64,000 nt of DNA from Dendrophyllia cribrosa. Its lineage: Eukaryota > Cnidaria > Anthozoa > Scleractinia > Dendrophylliidae. The notes below the pieces were generated by a model. It saw only the letters and a program-made list of their open reading frames with translations. It had not been told where the DNA came from and did not search any database. This document shows positions 42,159-53,788 of this stretch, piece after piece. Position 1 is the stretch's first letter. Each line of letters starts with the position of its first letter. The stretch lies in assembly GCA_024195265.1 (NCBI GenBank), contig JAJLRJ010000011.1, positions 4,452,866-4,516,865 of the forward strand. Direction: 5' to 3'. A program made the position numbers and the translations under genes.

Positions 42159-42563
42159 AGATACATAGGCTTATTTATGAGTGAAGCTTCCCATAACACC
42201 CTGCCTACCTCACTTCACTCATATACAGTCTCCCTCACTCCAAAATAAACAAAACACAGTTTTAGAGTGTGTTCCATCATTTTATTTTACTGGAATGTAA
42301 ATATACTACAATAAAAAATATGTTGTTAATCTGGTATCTCTGGTTATTCTTGAATAGCAGCCAATTGAACACACCAGCACAGTGTATTCCCTATTTTAAC
42401 TTACAACAATTCTGACTTAGTGACTTTGCTTAATAGGGGGCTAAATGTTGCCAGACAAACATTAACTTATGTTGTAAAAATTCCCCTACTAACATAATAA
42501 ATCAAATTAAAACGCAACTCAAAGATGTCTAATATTTTTTTATATAATTTTTGTTTTTTTCAG

Positions 42564-42632
42564 GTAGTCCATTTTAGGTAGTCCATTTGGTAGTCCATTT
42601 TAGGTAGTCCATATAGGGGTAGTCCATGGACC
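42564..42632. repeat. Short tandem repeat GGTAGTCCATTTTA
   Basis: Five copies of TAGTCCAT with variable spacing, followed by GGACCGGGGGTCAGTG. Intronic. Confidence 0.85.
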
Positions 42633-43267
42633 GGGGGTCAGTGAAATGTACCGACCCCTTTAAACGTGTGCGATAAAAATACACCAAACTGGACATGCAA
42701 ATTAACTTTGTCAGCCAAGCAACAAGTTTATTACCATGATCATTTTTGACTGATTATTGCATTAATTATTCTGAAGGGTCAAAAAGGTTTATATTTAAAC
42801 AAATACTTGAGGTTTCACTATGTACCTTAGCATACAAATATCCCCCCCCCCCACCCCCCCCCCCCAAAAAAAAAAAAAAATTTCAATTATTTAGTCCATA
42901 AAGTGTTTGTTCCACATACGGTAGTTTTCTGAAAATAAAAGTGCAATTGACAAAAACAAATGTAAGTTACCAAAGGTGGCTTTTAACAGTTAATGAGCAT
43001 ACAACAAAACAAACTTTATCACTTAAGACACTTTTAAATTAATAATAATATATTCATAGCATTGGGGATGGGATCATCAAAAGGCCACTTTGAAAAATAC
43101 CATAATAATCTTTTATGTGCAGGCTCAGCCTCACTGGGCTATAATTATTCAAGTCTCCTTTGTTAGAATGACACAATGGAATCCAGAATAGGAACACAAG
43201 GATGTAACAGTGTGTGTACCATACAAATGTGCACAGTATACAAATTGCCAAGAAGTTGAAGCATAGT
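42633..43267. other. Non-coding intron
   Basis: A remnant of the 93-bp unit (AACGTGTGCGATAAAAATAC) at 42665-42710 shows that minisatellite once extended or spread here. C-run and A-run at 42841-42880. Confidence 0.5.
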
Positions 43268-43590
43268 CCCTTTTTGTGGGAATGACGAATTTTACTATTT
43301 TTCGCAGTTTTCGTAATTTTCGCAGTATTCGTAGTTTTCGCAGTTTTCGTCGCTACCTCCTCTCTCGTCCCCTTTTTGTGGGAATGACGAATTTTACTAT
43401 TTTTCGCAGTTTTCGTAATTTTCGCAGTTTTCGCAGTATTCGTAGTTTTCGCAGTTTTCGTCGCTGCCTCCTCTCTCGTCCCCTTTTTGTGGGAATGACG
43501 AATTTTACTATTTTTCGCATTTTTTGTAATTTTCGCAGTTTTTGCAATACCATAGCAAAAATTAGTGAATTTAGTAATTTTCGTAGCTGC
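43268..43590. repeat. About 102-121 bp tandem repeat
   Basis: Three units begin CCTTTTTGTGGGAATGACGA at 43269, 43371 and 43492. Inside each is the TTCGCAGTTTTCGTAATTTT minirepeat, the inverse of the 39.8-kb array. Lys/Thr- or Phe/Arg-rich frames across it are artefacts. Confidence 0.8.
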
Positions 43591-43599
43591 GTGCAATCC

Positions 43600-44255
43600 T
43601 GGACATTACTCTTGAACCCGGGTCTTCTGATGACCGGACAGATGCCTTAACCACTAGGCCACTTACACAAACACAAACAACACATTTGTGGCTTCATAGT
43701 GGAAAGCTGTTGGGAGACATTTACACAAATTCTGCAATTAGGATCGCGTCTGCGACTCACTTTACTTAGTCGTTCAGCGATTCACAGTCCACTCCCCAAG
43801 GAAATTAAATTACAAATTAGTGTGGGAAGGGAGATATGGACAACTAATTGCCTCATAATCTTTGGATCACCAACCTATTCTCGTTAGGAAGGCGATTCAC
43901 AGCGATTTCTGAAATACATACATAGACAGTTAAAGTGAGAACAGAAATTTTTACAACAAAGATGAAAAAGTGCCTCAGCCGGGAGTTGAACCCGGGTCTC
44001 CTGATGACCGGACAGATGCCTTAACCACTAGGCCACTGAGACAACCACACTTACACAAACACAAACAACACATTTGTGGCTTCATAGTGGAAAGCTGTTT
44101 GGAGACATTTACACAAATTCTGCAATTAGGATCACGTCACTTTACCCAGTCGTTCAGCGATTCACAGTCCACTCCCCAAGGAAATTAATTAGTTGTCCAT
44201 ATCTCCCTTCCCACGCTAATTTGTAATTTAATTTCCTTGGGGAGTGGACTGTGAA
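43600..44255. mobile_element. tRNA-derived SINE-like repeats, repeat block R copies
   Basis: Two tandem units (about 43600-43800 and 43960-44190) share ACACTTACACAAACACAAAC, CATTTGTGGCTTCATAGTGG and GATTCACAGTCCACTCCCCA. Each begins with a minus-strand tRNA-like segment. 44187-44255 is an inverted copy of the edge (AATTTCCTTGGGGAGTGGAC). Confidence 0.65.
43972..44042 (-). repeat. tRNA-like head of SINE
   Basis: On the minus strand: A-box TGGCCTAGTGG, B-box GGTTCAACTCC, acceptor pairs GTCTCAG/CTGAGGC and a TΨC stem CCGGG/CCCGG. D-stem pairs well; the anticodon loop lacks the usual U33. These look like polymerase III promoter elements of a SINE rather than a working tRNA. Confidence 0.55.
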
Positions 44256-44530
44256 TCGCTGAAAAAGAGACTCAAAAGACACTGAGCAATACCCACACCA
44301 CAACGCAAAAGCTAACCAACAATGGCTTCCGCAACACCAAGAAACACCCTAAAAATCACTAAGGGACGGACCATTATTTTTCTGGAGGGGGGGGACAAAT
44401 TTTTTCATTGTGATCTTGTAAGGTTCCAAAAAAATATTAAGGTACTTTTTCCAAAAGTCACTAACAGTGCTATATACTGGTCATGTAACGCTTTCGAGTG
44501 GTATATCACGAGAAAGTGTTGCATAACTAT

Positions 44531-44677
44531 TTTATACCATGCCGTAGAAAATACAGTAGGAAGCACCATCAATGCGACATACGCGCAGCGCACGATGGGA
44601 AGGTTGGGTGTAATACGGTCGAACAACGGCTTTCCTGTTTTCTGATTGGTTGTATTTTCTATGGCATGGTATAAATG
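44531..44677. mobile_element. Inverted-repeat element
   Basis: TTTATACCATGCCGTAGAAA at 44532 is inverted at about 44655-44674 (TTTCTATGGCATGGTATAAA). About 147 bp, no ORF of its own. Confidence 0.65.
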
Positions 44678-44849
44678 CATTTAAATTGCCTATTTTTCTA
44701 AATAGTTTCTGTAAATAAATTTATGCAGTAGTCACTTATATTTGTTGTGGTTTCTTTATACATCACTTACCATTCTTGACTTGACTTGACTTATCTTATG
44801 CATCTCCTAATCTGTTTCCATTTAATAATAAGTGCTGATTTATGATAAA

Positions 44850-44961
44850 AATATTTGTTATGAAAAAAGTGCTCAGTCAAACCGACTACAAACTGTTAAG
44901 GGATTTTCCCTAAAAATCCTGTACATCGAGACAATATTGGGCACTTTTGTCATAACAAATA
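44850..44961. mobile_element. Palindromic MITE
   Basis: TATTTGTTATGAAAAAAGTGC at one end is inverted as GCACTTTTGTCATAACAAATA at the other. Confidence 0.8.
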
Positions 44962-45552
44962 GTTAATTGCTGATTTATGATGATAAAATATATTATGATT
45001 AATTATTATCTGATCACAGGTAAACCACTAGAGATTGTGGAATACGAGCGTTGTTGTTTTAGTTGCTTTAGTTGTTAGTCATCGCATGAACATTAATTGA
45101 AGGCGTGCGCGGAATAAGGCCCTAAGTGACTTTTGATGTCATGTCAATTCTTCTTGTGTTTCACAAAGGAATACAAGGAAATTTGAAAGGAGAATCTAAC
45201 AGTTTATCAGAAGTAACTTTGGGCTTTTTTCCAGGCACCACTTCAATTGGTAAGGATTGATGCTTTCCTATTAAGAATGTAAGCTGGTGCAGCAAGTGGG
45301 AACATAGTGATCTAACCTTAATTTTTACCAGATGCTAAACTTTATTCCTGCCACGAACAAAGGAATCATTTGTGAAACTATACAAAAATACAGTCCTTGT
45401 TTGTATGACTAATGAATAAATAGAGAGTTCTTGTTTGTATTACAGCTGTTTAATATTAAACAATGTTCAGTGTTTTTCCATGTAAGTGACTGGCTTCTCA
45501 CAAGAGATTACTCTCTTGTTTATGAAACATCATGCATTTACTGCGCCTTTCA

Positions 45553-45712
45553 ATAACGGTTGAGTTTTACACTGCCGTCAATCACTGTAGCAGAAGCTTA
45601 AGAAACAAAGTAGCTTAGTTCAACACGGTCAAAAGGTCGCATTCGTACACAGTGATTGGTGAATTTCGTGGACTTTGTTTGATTGACGGCAGGGAAAAAC
45701 GCAACCGTTATG
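45553..45712. mobile_element. Small inverted-repeat element related to 14325-17396
   Basis: CACTGCCGTCAATCA at 45571 inverted as TGATTGACGGCAGGG at 45679, followed by AAAACGCAACCGTTA shared with the 3-kb element. Confidence 0.6.
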
Positions 45713-45924
45713 CTGGAATTTTTCCTGCAGCAAATGATAATAAAAAGCTGGTAATTAATTGTATTATGATGAATGATAACAGTTTTAGAAAACGTGTTCA
45801 ATCTCTGATAAGACAACAAATGGAGATTTTATTACCATGAACATGTGTTACACTCTGTTAAAAATGACAAGAATGCCAATATTTCTTCAGTGGTGGTGCA
45901 TGCGTAGGGAAGACAACAGTAACA

Positions 45925-46497
45925 TATTGAGCGCTTACCATTTGAATGGAATTTTCGGTTAGAATTTCCGACAAATGGTATTTGACTTTCCTTACTGAAG
46001 GAAACGGAACAGGAATGACCTTGTACCATTTGTATTTTACCAAATGCCGAGAGGCATTGGAGGTGAAAAACAAAATGACGGCGGGAAAAATGAACAGGCA
46101 AATACTTTTATAAGCTCACCCTAAAACGCGATTGTACGCTTTCAAGCCGTGCTACAATTCATCCTGTAGGTTTTTAAATCTTTAGGTTTTTATATGCGGG
46201 TTTTTACTGTAGCCGATGAAAAGTGGCAATTTTCACACCAATAAATTCGGGGTAAATTTCCTTCTTCAAAGTGATCCACCATCTTCGAGCTTCCTTATTT
46301 CGTGAAGAAGCCTGGTACTAGTGATGCAAACAAATGGTACAGAAAATTCCGATCGTTCGGTGAAAGCGAGAAAAAGGTAATACCTTGAAAGGTATTACCT
46401 TATCCCCGGAAAATTTCCGTTGGGATGAACCGTTCCATGTTTTTTTCCACCGCAACAACTGGTTTTTTTTTTCATACAAATGGTAAACGCTCATTGT
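45925..46497. mobile_element. Inverted-repeat element, TTGAGCGCTTACCATTTG family
   Basis: TGAGCGCTTACCATTTGAAT at the left, CAAATGGTAAACGCTCA at the right. Inner palindromes include AAGGTAATACCTTGAAAGGTATTACCTT (46374-46401, two perfect 12-13 bp arms). Confidence 0.65.
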
Positions 46498-46855
46498 TTG
46501 TTTGGGGCTCTTGTTAGATATTTTGATTATAAACCAGGTGGAAATCCAGACCAGTTGAAACTACTAAAACTTGCTCCAGAACGAGAAAAGAGGACCGCAA
46601 CACTATTTTCAATGCTACTATATCCAAAAATAAATTGACGAAAGAGAAATTTGCTCAAGAAACCACACACTTTAAACAAAAACAACACAACAAAACACAA
46701 TATTCGGACATAATATGACCCACTGCATGGTGGGAAAAACTTACAGGAAATAGCCTAAATGGCACTTTGATTTTACTGATGTTGCATGCAGATACATCAG
46801 CACTATGCGAAGGATATGCATAGTACTTTTTACTACAGTTTCCAATTTCTCGTAG

Positions 46856-47230
46856 AATGTTACAACTACAGATTCCTTATTGAGTCGAACAGGGCAAGAA
46901 CATATGGATATCATTACCTATGCGATAATAGACTGTCAGGCTGGTACAGATTCAGTCGAGGTGCTGGGAATCAAATGGCTGAGTCCTGTGTCGACAGGTT
47001 TCACTGTGGTACTTACACGCCTGGGTGGCTCAATGGGAGTCATCCTGCAGTGGATGCTGGAGCTGTTCAACGCAGAGTCTGTTTCAATTACGGTAGCTGC
47101 TGTGATTATTCAACTTACATCAGTGTTCGTAACTGTGGCGGATTCTACGTTTACAAACTCAAGCCGGTAACTTGGTGCTATTTCCGTTACTGTGGCACCG
47201 GATTTATACCACCAACACCAGTGACACCAG
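46856..47230 (+). CDS. Mosaic gene exon: D8C domain 2
   Basis: Same 375-nt length and phase 1-1 as the first D8C exon, and clearly a paralogue: GWYRFSRGAGNQMAESCV, CGTYTPGWLNGSHPAVDAG, VC, SCC, NCGGFYVYKL, RYCGTG. It is followed by a short Pro/Thr linker (IPPTPVTPG). One extra Cys (TWC) lies before the last conserved Cys. It splices in frame into the first FN3 exon at 47643. The 9.9 kb between the two D8C exons holds only repeats, so the pair arose by duplication and the intron was later inflated. Confidence 0.88.
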
Positions 47231-47642
47231 GTGCGAACAATGTTCATTTCTATCTCACCCTGCACAACGCATCACTCCACGTAAAGATGCGACAAATGCA
47301 CTGCCTGAAATCATTAAGAAGGTTTTTACCATTTTGCATTCAAAATCGATACCAATCGGATCCTTGTTGATAAACATAAAATAATGTTTCGCCTCGAGGT
47401 TTACGTTTTTGATACATTTGAGAAACACACTCCAGGCCCTACCGGCGTATTTCGCTCTTGCACAACAAACTTTCTTTGCATTTTCTTTTTACAAACGATG
47501 CTGGTTTTGCACGCATTAGGCAGCCGCTCTCTTGATTCCAGTCATAGCATATCAAAGGAAAAGTGTCCTAAAGGTACACCTGCAAGGGGTTGGTCTATAA
47601 CGTTTTCAATAATAAGTCTTTTTGTTTAAAATTCTTCTCCAG

Positions 47643-47921
47643 CTAATGTTCAGGGACACAACACAAGCTCTACCAGTATTTTGGTTCAGTGGGAAGCAGC
47701 TGCAGCATTTCAGCAAAATGCTACTATTCTGAATTACACAGTTACCTACAAGTCATTACCTGATGGCAATCTACAAATCAAGGTAGTGCGTGCTCCAGCA
47801 ACTCAAGTAACACTAACAGGGCTGAAAGAATACACCAAATACAACATCACAATGTTTGCCTCTAATGTATATGGGGATGGAAACATAAGTGCGCCTATCG
47901 TTGTTACCACTGATGAAGACA
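47643..47921 (+). CDS. Mosaic gene exon: FN3 domain 1
   Basis: A 279-nt phase 1-1 exon with a complete FN3 core (W in SILVQWEAAAAF, YTVTYK, LTGLKEYTKYNITMFA) and donor GTAAGT. It is 18 nt shorter at its 5' end than the other FN3 exons because its acceptor (TTCTCCAG) lies at the place where the others read CTCCAACT. It is the most diverged copy (ASNVYGDGNIS). The codon split over the junction with D8C 2 becomes Ala. Confidence 0.85.
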
Positions 47922-50303
47922 GTAAGTGTTCAAGTGCCATTGAATATTTTTATAGTATTGTGTGATAGAAAACAGAAACAAACAATAGTCCAACGAAAAA
48001 TGCTACCAAGCTGCCTATTCGTCTACATCTTTACCTCTGTTTGCAAAAAAGTACGATCAAAACTATATTATCGTTTTCTTTTTTAATCATACTACTAAGC
48101 TGCCTAGGTCTTCACCTCCGTCACATCTATATTGTTGTTTATATATTTCGTAATCGTCGTGGATAACTTGTTCGTGCCGTACACATTCTAGGCCAGAAGG
48201 AGTCTTCCACCGTGCAACCTTTCCCTTCGCTACGTTTACATTCCTTAATTTCTACCGATAGCTGTCCCATTCAATCTCTACTATTGTTTGTCAAGTTAGA
48301 TTGATCGAACATTTTTCCTTCTTCTTTTTCGTCATCATCTCAAATCAGTTATTTAATGCCTGAAGCTCATTATAAATTCACAGACTGAAAAAGCCCAATC
48401 CTTCCCCAGCAGGGTATTACGACCACGTATTTTATCTTCATTGTTATTATGCGTCTCATATGGAAATAATATATACGACCACTTAAGGTGGCCCGCGCCT
48501 ATTTATTTTGAAGATTTTCATAATTATCATGACAAAGTTTCAAGTGAATCCGCACCTTAGATTTTGCTGCACAAATGCGCGATGAATTTTAGTCACAAAT
48601 TTACTCCATGGCAAACGTGGGACAGAATTTCGACAAATACCAAAATACAAGGAAAACCTTACCCGGTTCTCGAAAGGCCAGAGTCACTTGTATCTTTCGT
48701 GAAAAATGCAGAAACATCGGATACAAACAGACAACATTATCTTCAATGTAAATGGGGTGACAATTTTCATCTCTGTGATGCAAAAGTTATAAAATTATAA
48801 TATTTCATTTTGCACAAAATTTCTCGATTTGTTTTTCCTACTTTGCTCAGTATTCTCTGAAATTTATATCAATTTAATGAAAAAGTATGGCACTCTTCTG
48901 TACATTATTTTGTATGCCGGTATGCTTCTGTAAAAAAGTTATACAAAACCCATGACACAGTTTTAAGGTAATCATAGAAGCAAGGCACCTGTATAAAAAG
49001 CTGGTGCGACAATATACGTTTATAAAACAATCTGTGCAGAATTATACAGAATCACTGAGAGAAACCGAGACATTTCACTCCCCTTCTTAAAATCGTCTTT
49101 TTCTTCGGCCACTGCTGTAAAAAAGGGGTTATTATAAAAAGCACAAACCATGTTAAACAGCTTACCAGTTGTCTCATGACAACATACATTCATAACCTTC
49201 CGGAGGCTCGTTATTATAAAAGTAATCTGACGCATTTAGAAGTGTAGTCGAGCCTCCATGTGCGAGCAATCGACTACCTCTCCAAAGCGACCCCTTTTCC
49301 TAAATACCAATATTTTTTTAGTCAAATCATTATAGTTTAAACCTCTCATGAGTGACCGCGACTTCTTTCAACGCTGGTGATTTGAATTTTTATATTTCGG
49401 TGCCACTTCTGACGCAAAATGAATAATGTGTTACAGTGCAACACCAATACAACGGAAATCTTGCCGTTCCTTGCATCAAAACGTCCATACGATAAAACAG
49501 TTTTAGCTGATAGATACTTTATACATTGAAATTACTACAGGTTCATATGATTCAGTTAAGAACCCCTGTGGTCTGGCCTCCCGTAAGCGATAACCTACCG
49601 TCAGCGATCACCTTAGCTTTGCATTTTGGGTGGTCTCTTACGGAAGGTTCGACTGTGTACGAAATTAATATAACACGAGGCAGTGGTTTATCTGTTTTAT
49701 TTTTCTGGATCTCAGAAGGCCACCAAGACGTGTTGCATTGTAAGTCACAGAAAAAAACTACGAAGCCCATTACTCTCTATTATCTTATAGAATGTATTCT
49801 TGTTATGATTTAATAATACTTATTTGTTTGCAAAGAAAGAAAATTAAGATTGTTGTTGTTGATTAATTTACACTTTCAGTCTGAAACGTTCTACATTACC
49901 CAAACCGTGATCCGGAGGCCAATCGATTTTCGGTAATTCGAAGCTGATTAAATCGCTCATTTCTCTCCGCCTTCGTTAAATCACTAAATCACTAAATCAC
50001 TACAGAAAACTAACAGCTTCTTGCTTGTGTCTTCGGACCTCTTATTCGCAATTATTTATTTTTAAAAGTGACCCGGAGGCGGTAAACACTTGGTTATTAA
50101 GATGATTTACCTGTAAAGTTTGAGCAACCGAAAGCTCCGACACGTGTTGCATTGCAAGTCACAGAAAAAAATTACCAAGCCCATCTTTCTCTAGTATATT
50201 GTGTTTTATACGATGTCTTCTTGTTATGATTTAATAATACTTGTTTGTTTGCAAAGCTTGTCTTAGTTTGCTGGTTTTTAATTTTAATAACGGAATTTTA
50301 CAG
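47922..50303. other. Intron FN3-1 to FN3-2
   Basis: 2.4 kb without a recognised exon or repeat family. TCACTAAATCACTAAATCAC short repeat at 49978-50000. GAATTTTACAG acceptor at the end. Confidence 0.45.
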
Positions 50304-50600
50304 AGCCATACATTTCCCCAACTGATGTACAGGGACACAACACAAGCTCTACCAGTTTGTTAGTTCGATGGGGCAGTGTTCCAGCAGCTGATCAAAATGG
50401 CGTTATACTGAGTTACACTGTTACCTACAAGGCGTTACCTGATGGCAGTCTGCAAACTAAAATGGTGAGTGCTCCAGCAAATCAAGCAACACTGACTGGT
50501 CTGAATGAATACACCAACTACAGCATCACAGTGTTTGCGTCTACCATGAAGGGAGGTGGAATGATAAGTGCGCCTATCTTTATCATCACAGACGATGACA
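50304..50600 (+). CDS. Mosaic gene exon: FN3 domain 2
   Basis: 297 nt, phase 1-1, donor GTAAGT. Begins with a split Lys codon then PYISPTDVQGHN; core VRWGSVPAADQNGVILSY, LTGLNEYTNYSITVFA and ends ITDDD. Carries the acidic D-D/E-D linker before the split Lys that joins successive FN3 modules. Variant TMKGGGMIS is unique to this copy. Confidence 0.88.
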
Positions 50601-50673
50601 GTAAGTTTTTGGATGCAATGTACATGATCGTATGTATATGATCTAATGTTTATTGCATATGCAACTGAACACT

Positions 50674-50832
50674 ATAGGTGGTTTTCACGTTACGTCACGG
50701 CGGCCATGTTGGTGCACATCTACAAAGGAATTTTAATGAACTTCTTTTGTTATGTGCACCAACATGGCCGCCATGGCCTTTGTCATTTGAATCCCACAGG
50801 ACTGAAGGTCACGTGAGTGAAAACCATCAATA
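50674..50832. mobile_element. MITE, ATAGGTGGTTTTCA family, copy 2
   Basis: Arms ATAGGTGGTTTTCACGTTAC and TGAAAACCATCAATAG; inner arms ATGTTGGTGCACAT/ATGTGCACCAACAT with GGCGGCC/GGCCGCC. Same family as 25816-25962. Confidence 0.8.
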
Positions 50833-51630
50833 GTCGTGGTTATGCGATACAACTTTAACCCAGATAAGTTCCAAATTACAATAGCCGCGGCACGCTTAAA
50901 TTTGAATTTTCTTAGGAACGTAGTTTCTACGTTAACCGATTTTACCCAGGTAAAATTTACCTCCTTGGCACGTACTGAAAACAATAGCACCATTGTTACA
51001 CTGCACCCTTAGATTTAAAATTAGCTAGGAAAATGTACTTTTACGTGTAGCCGATGTTATAATTCAACACATTGATACACTGCCCAAATATGGTCAAAAA
51101 GTTATCGATATACGTTATGTCTACATGACGTATAACCAGCGATGACGGTAAATTTCGCATTTTGAAAGAAAGTGAAAATGACTGCTGCCTGCAATTTTGG
51201 GCGAGAAAGTGCGCGAACTATTAGTTAAAAAAAGGAAAAGAAAGAAAAAAAAAAGAAAAGAAAAGAGAAAAATTATTGATCACATGATTGGACAAAAAAG
51301 GCTCGAAATTTTCGCGTTGTCGCGGTCGCAGTGTTTCTTTTCTTGGCGTAGCTGAATGAAAGCTGGTTCAAAGTTTAACCGCTCGACAAGGAGTGAATGA
51401 AGGAGCACAATTTTCGAAAAATTCCTTTAGTAATAACCTCTGGAATATGATATAGACTTGATGCTTCCTCAGAAAAGTTTCTGATCTCGTCATTACGGCT
51501 GAAGGAGCTAAAAAACGAGCAAGTTTGTAAACAGCATTGATCGACTCAGCTCGTACTTCGATGTTTGAAAATTTGGTGTTTGGTGCTGATGGAAGGGACT
51601 AAAAAGCCAAATCAACTACAGGGGTCAATT

Positions 51631-51737
51631 CAATAAAACCTTTACAAGTGTAATTTACAAGTGTAGCCTTTGTTTCAGAGGTTGAAAACAATAGCTACAC
51701 TTGTAAATTACACTTGCAAAAGTTTTATTAAATTGAC
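51631..51737. mobile_element. Palindromic MITE
   Basis: GTCAATTCAATAAAACCTTT on the left and AAAGTTTTATTAAATTGAC on the right; inner arms ACACTTGTAAATTACACTTG inverted. Confidence 0.85.
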
Positions 51738-52192
51738 AACTGGTATGATGTTTTAACCGTTTCTTGTATCCTTTAGCTGTGAATTTTTAGAAGACATACT
51801 GACCACGCTGCAGTTCTTTCTGACTTTTCGCCGCTATGTTTAGGTAGCCGTGTGTTTGTTCAATTTGTTTTGATTCTGAATTAAACTTTTTAAGATACGA
51901 AAAACTTGTAACTAAGACATTCTATGCCATTTTACTGTGTTTTTATTCGTTTAGTCACTACTCTGTCCCGTTCTTTAAGTCGACGAATGCTCTTCGTAGA
52001 AACTCTCAACTGATTGTGTACGCTAAATTAATTTTAGCTTGGCAAAAGTTTCGGCATTCGCTGCTTGTTGTTTAAGAAATGGCGCGAGGTAAAATATTGT
52101 TGTAAGTCTTTTTACTTAATAAACGGTTGTATATCTCAATGAATTTTTTTTTTTTGGAAACTGTGATTCGTTATCAGCGTGTTGAATTATAA

Positions 52193-52306
52193 AACAGTTA
52201 TAGTGCTCAAGCTTGCGCAATATCGCCTGTTTTTAGCCGACTCGGCCTACGACCTCGTCGGCTAAGTATCCGGCGATATAGCGCTTCGCTTTCGCACTAT
52301 AACTGT
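52193..52306. mobile_element. Palindromic MITE
   Basis: AACAGTTATAGTGCTCAAGC at one end, GCACTATAACTGTT at the other, with inner GCGATAT and TAGCCGAC arms. Confidence 0.8.
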
Positions 52307-52811
52307 TGATTATCTTGGTAAATTTTACCAAGGTAAATTTTAATCGTCACGCGATGGAAAACAAATGAATATAATTTTTCCTAAGTAAAAGCCTAGATGG
52401 ATCGTAAGATCGATTGGTTTTCCCAGGTAAACCAACCAATGAAATGTTGCGTTTTGACAGTGATTTGCTAACGGCACGCTCTGCACGCCCTCGTAAGCAA
52501 CGACATGGAATATTTAACTATTTTAACTATTTTTCTTTTTTAAATCAAAAGGAAATAGGGTGAAGGAGTTTGAAAACCCGAGTCTGCACACAGCACTGAA
52601 ATAGGTTGTAAAAGATATGAATGAAGATATCTCTCTCGAGATGTTTAGGAAACCATATCAACAAATCAATCTTTCGATGCGGCTCGTACAATTAGAAAAT
52701 TAGATCATATGCACCTCGCAACTCATGTTAGCCGCGCTGGTATAAGTTATTCTATTCTCGTATTATGTAAGTTGCCGATTTTTACCTAGTATATATTATG
52801 TTTCCTTCCAG

Positions 52812-53108
52812 AGCCAAATGGTTCTCCAACTAATGTTCAGGGACACAACACAAGCTCTACCAGCATTCTGGTTCAATGGGGCAATGTTCCAGCAGTTGAT
52901 CAAAATGGTATTATACAGAGTTACACAGTCACCTACAAGGCGTTACCTGATGGGAGTCTACAAACAAAGGTAGTGAGTGCCCCAACAAGTCAAATAACAC
53001 TGACGGGTCTGAATGAATACACCAACTACAGCATCACAGTATTTGCCTCAACTCTGAAAGGAGATGGAAATGTTAGCGTGCCCATTGTTGTCATCACAGA
53101 TGCAGATA
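52812..53108 (+). CDS. Mosaic gene exon: FN3 domain 3
   Basis: 297 nt, phase 1-1, donor GTATGT. N-terminal PNGSPTNVQGHN; core with VPAVDQNGIIQSYTVTY and PTSQITLTGL; ends ITDAD. Closest to FN3-7 (shared NGIIQSY, TLKGDGNVSVPIVVITDAD). Confidence 0.88.
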
Positions 53109-53118
53109 GTATGTATAA

Positions 53119-53247
53119 TATATATATAGATAGGCTTTTACCCGCGAAACATTCCGCAAGCCATGACCATTAAAAATGACGGACATAGGTTCTATGAGTA
53201 TGGACCTCCACGTGCAGACTTTCGGCCCGCGAGATCTTGAGCTCCGC
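53119..53247 (-). mobile_element. 129-bp insertion related to the 27624-29525 element
   Basis: Starts (AT)n-ATAGATAGGCT and ends with CGGCCCGCGAG...GAGCTCCGC, as in the 1.9-kb element. The paralogous introns after FN3-6, FN3-9 and at 57170-57196 (AGTATGTATATAAACTACTT) lack it, giving a direct empty-site comparison. No TIR. Confidence 0.6.
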
Positions 53248-53491
53248 TATAAACTACTTTTGAATGGAAAATTCAGTTTTTATTGTTACGAGAATTATCG
53301 TTTTTGTACAAAATTAAACAGTAGTCAAGCATCAGTTTCTTTGAGGAATAGAGAAAATCAAAAGATGATTATTTCTCTTAATTTCTATTCTAATGGTTTA
53401 AAACATTTGCAGCATATTTGTTAATGGTAGGATGTTATTATTATAGGAGTATGGCTTATTAATATTTCACTGCTATTCAATGTCTCTGCAG

Positions 53492-53788
53492 AGCCAAATG
53501 CATCCCCAACTAATGTCCAGGGACACAACACAAGCTCTACAAGTATTTTAGTTGAATGGGGAAATGTTTCAGCAGCAGATCGAAATGGTTTTATACTGAG
53601 TTACACAGTCACCTACAAGGCTTTACCTGATGGAAAACTAGAAACCAAGGTAGTGAGTGCTCCAACAACTCAAGTAACACTGACGGGTCTAAATGAATAC
53701 ACCAACTACAGCATCACAGTGTTTGCCTCGACTTTGAAGGGAGATGGAAATATTAGCGTACCCATCATTGTTATCACAGATGAAGATA
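53492..53788 (+). CDS. Mosaic gene exon: FN3 domain 4
   Basis: 297 nt, phase 1-1, donor GTAAGT. Distinctive VEWGNVSAADRNGFILSY and GKLETK; ends ITDED. The intron after it is the empty-site counterpart of the mariner-type MITE insertion in the intron after FN3-10. Confidence 0.88.

Larger units (their letters stand above)
50833..52811. other. Intron FN3-2 to FN3-3
   Basis: About 2 kb without an exon; includes an A/G-rich tract at 51236-51270 and two MITEs listed separately. Confidence 0.45.

Noticed and set aside
43054..43596. Lys/Thr-rich minus-strand ORF
   Set aside because: Produced by the TTCGCAGTTTTCG tandem repeat; residues follow repeat units, not a protein fold.
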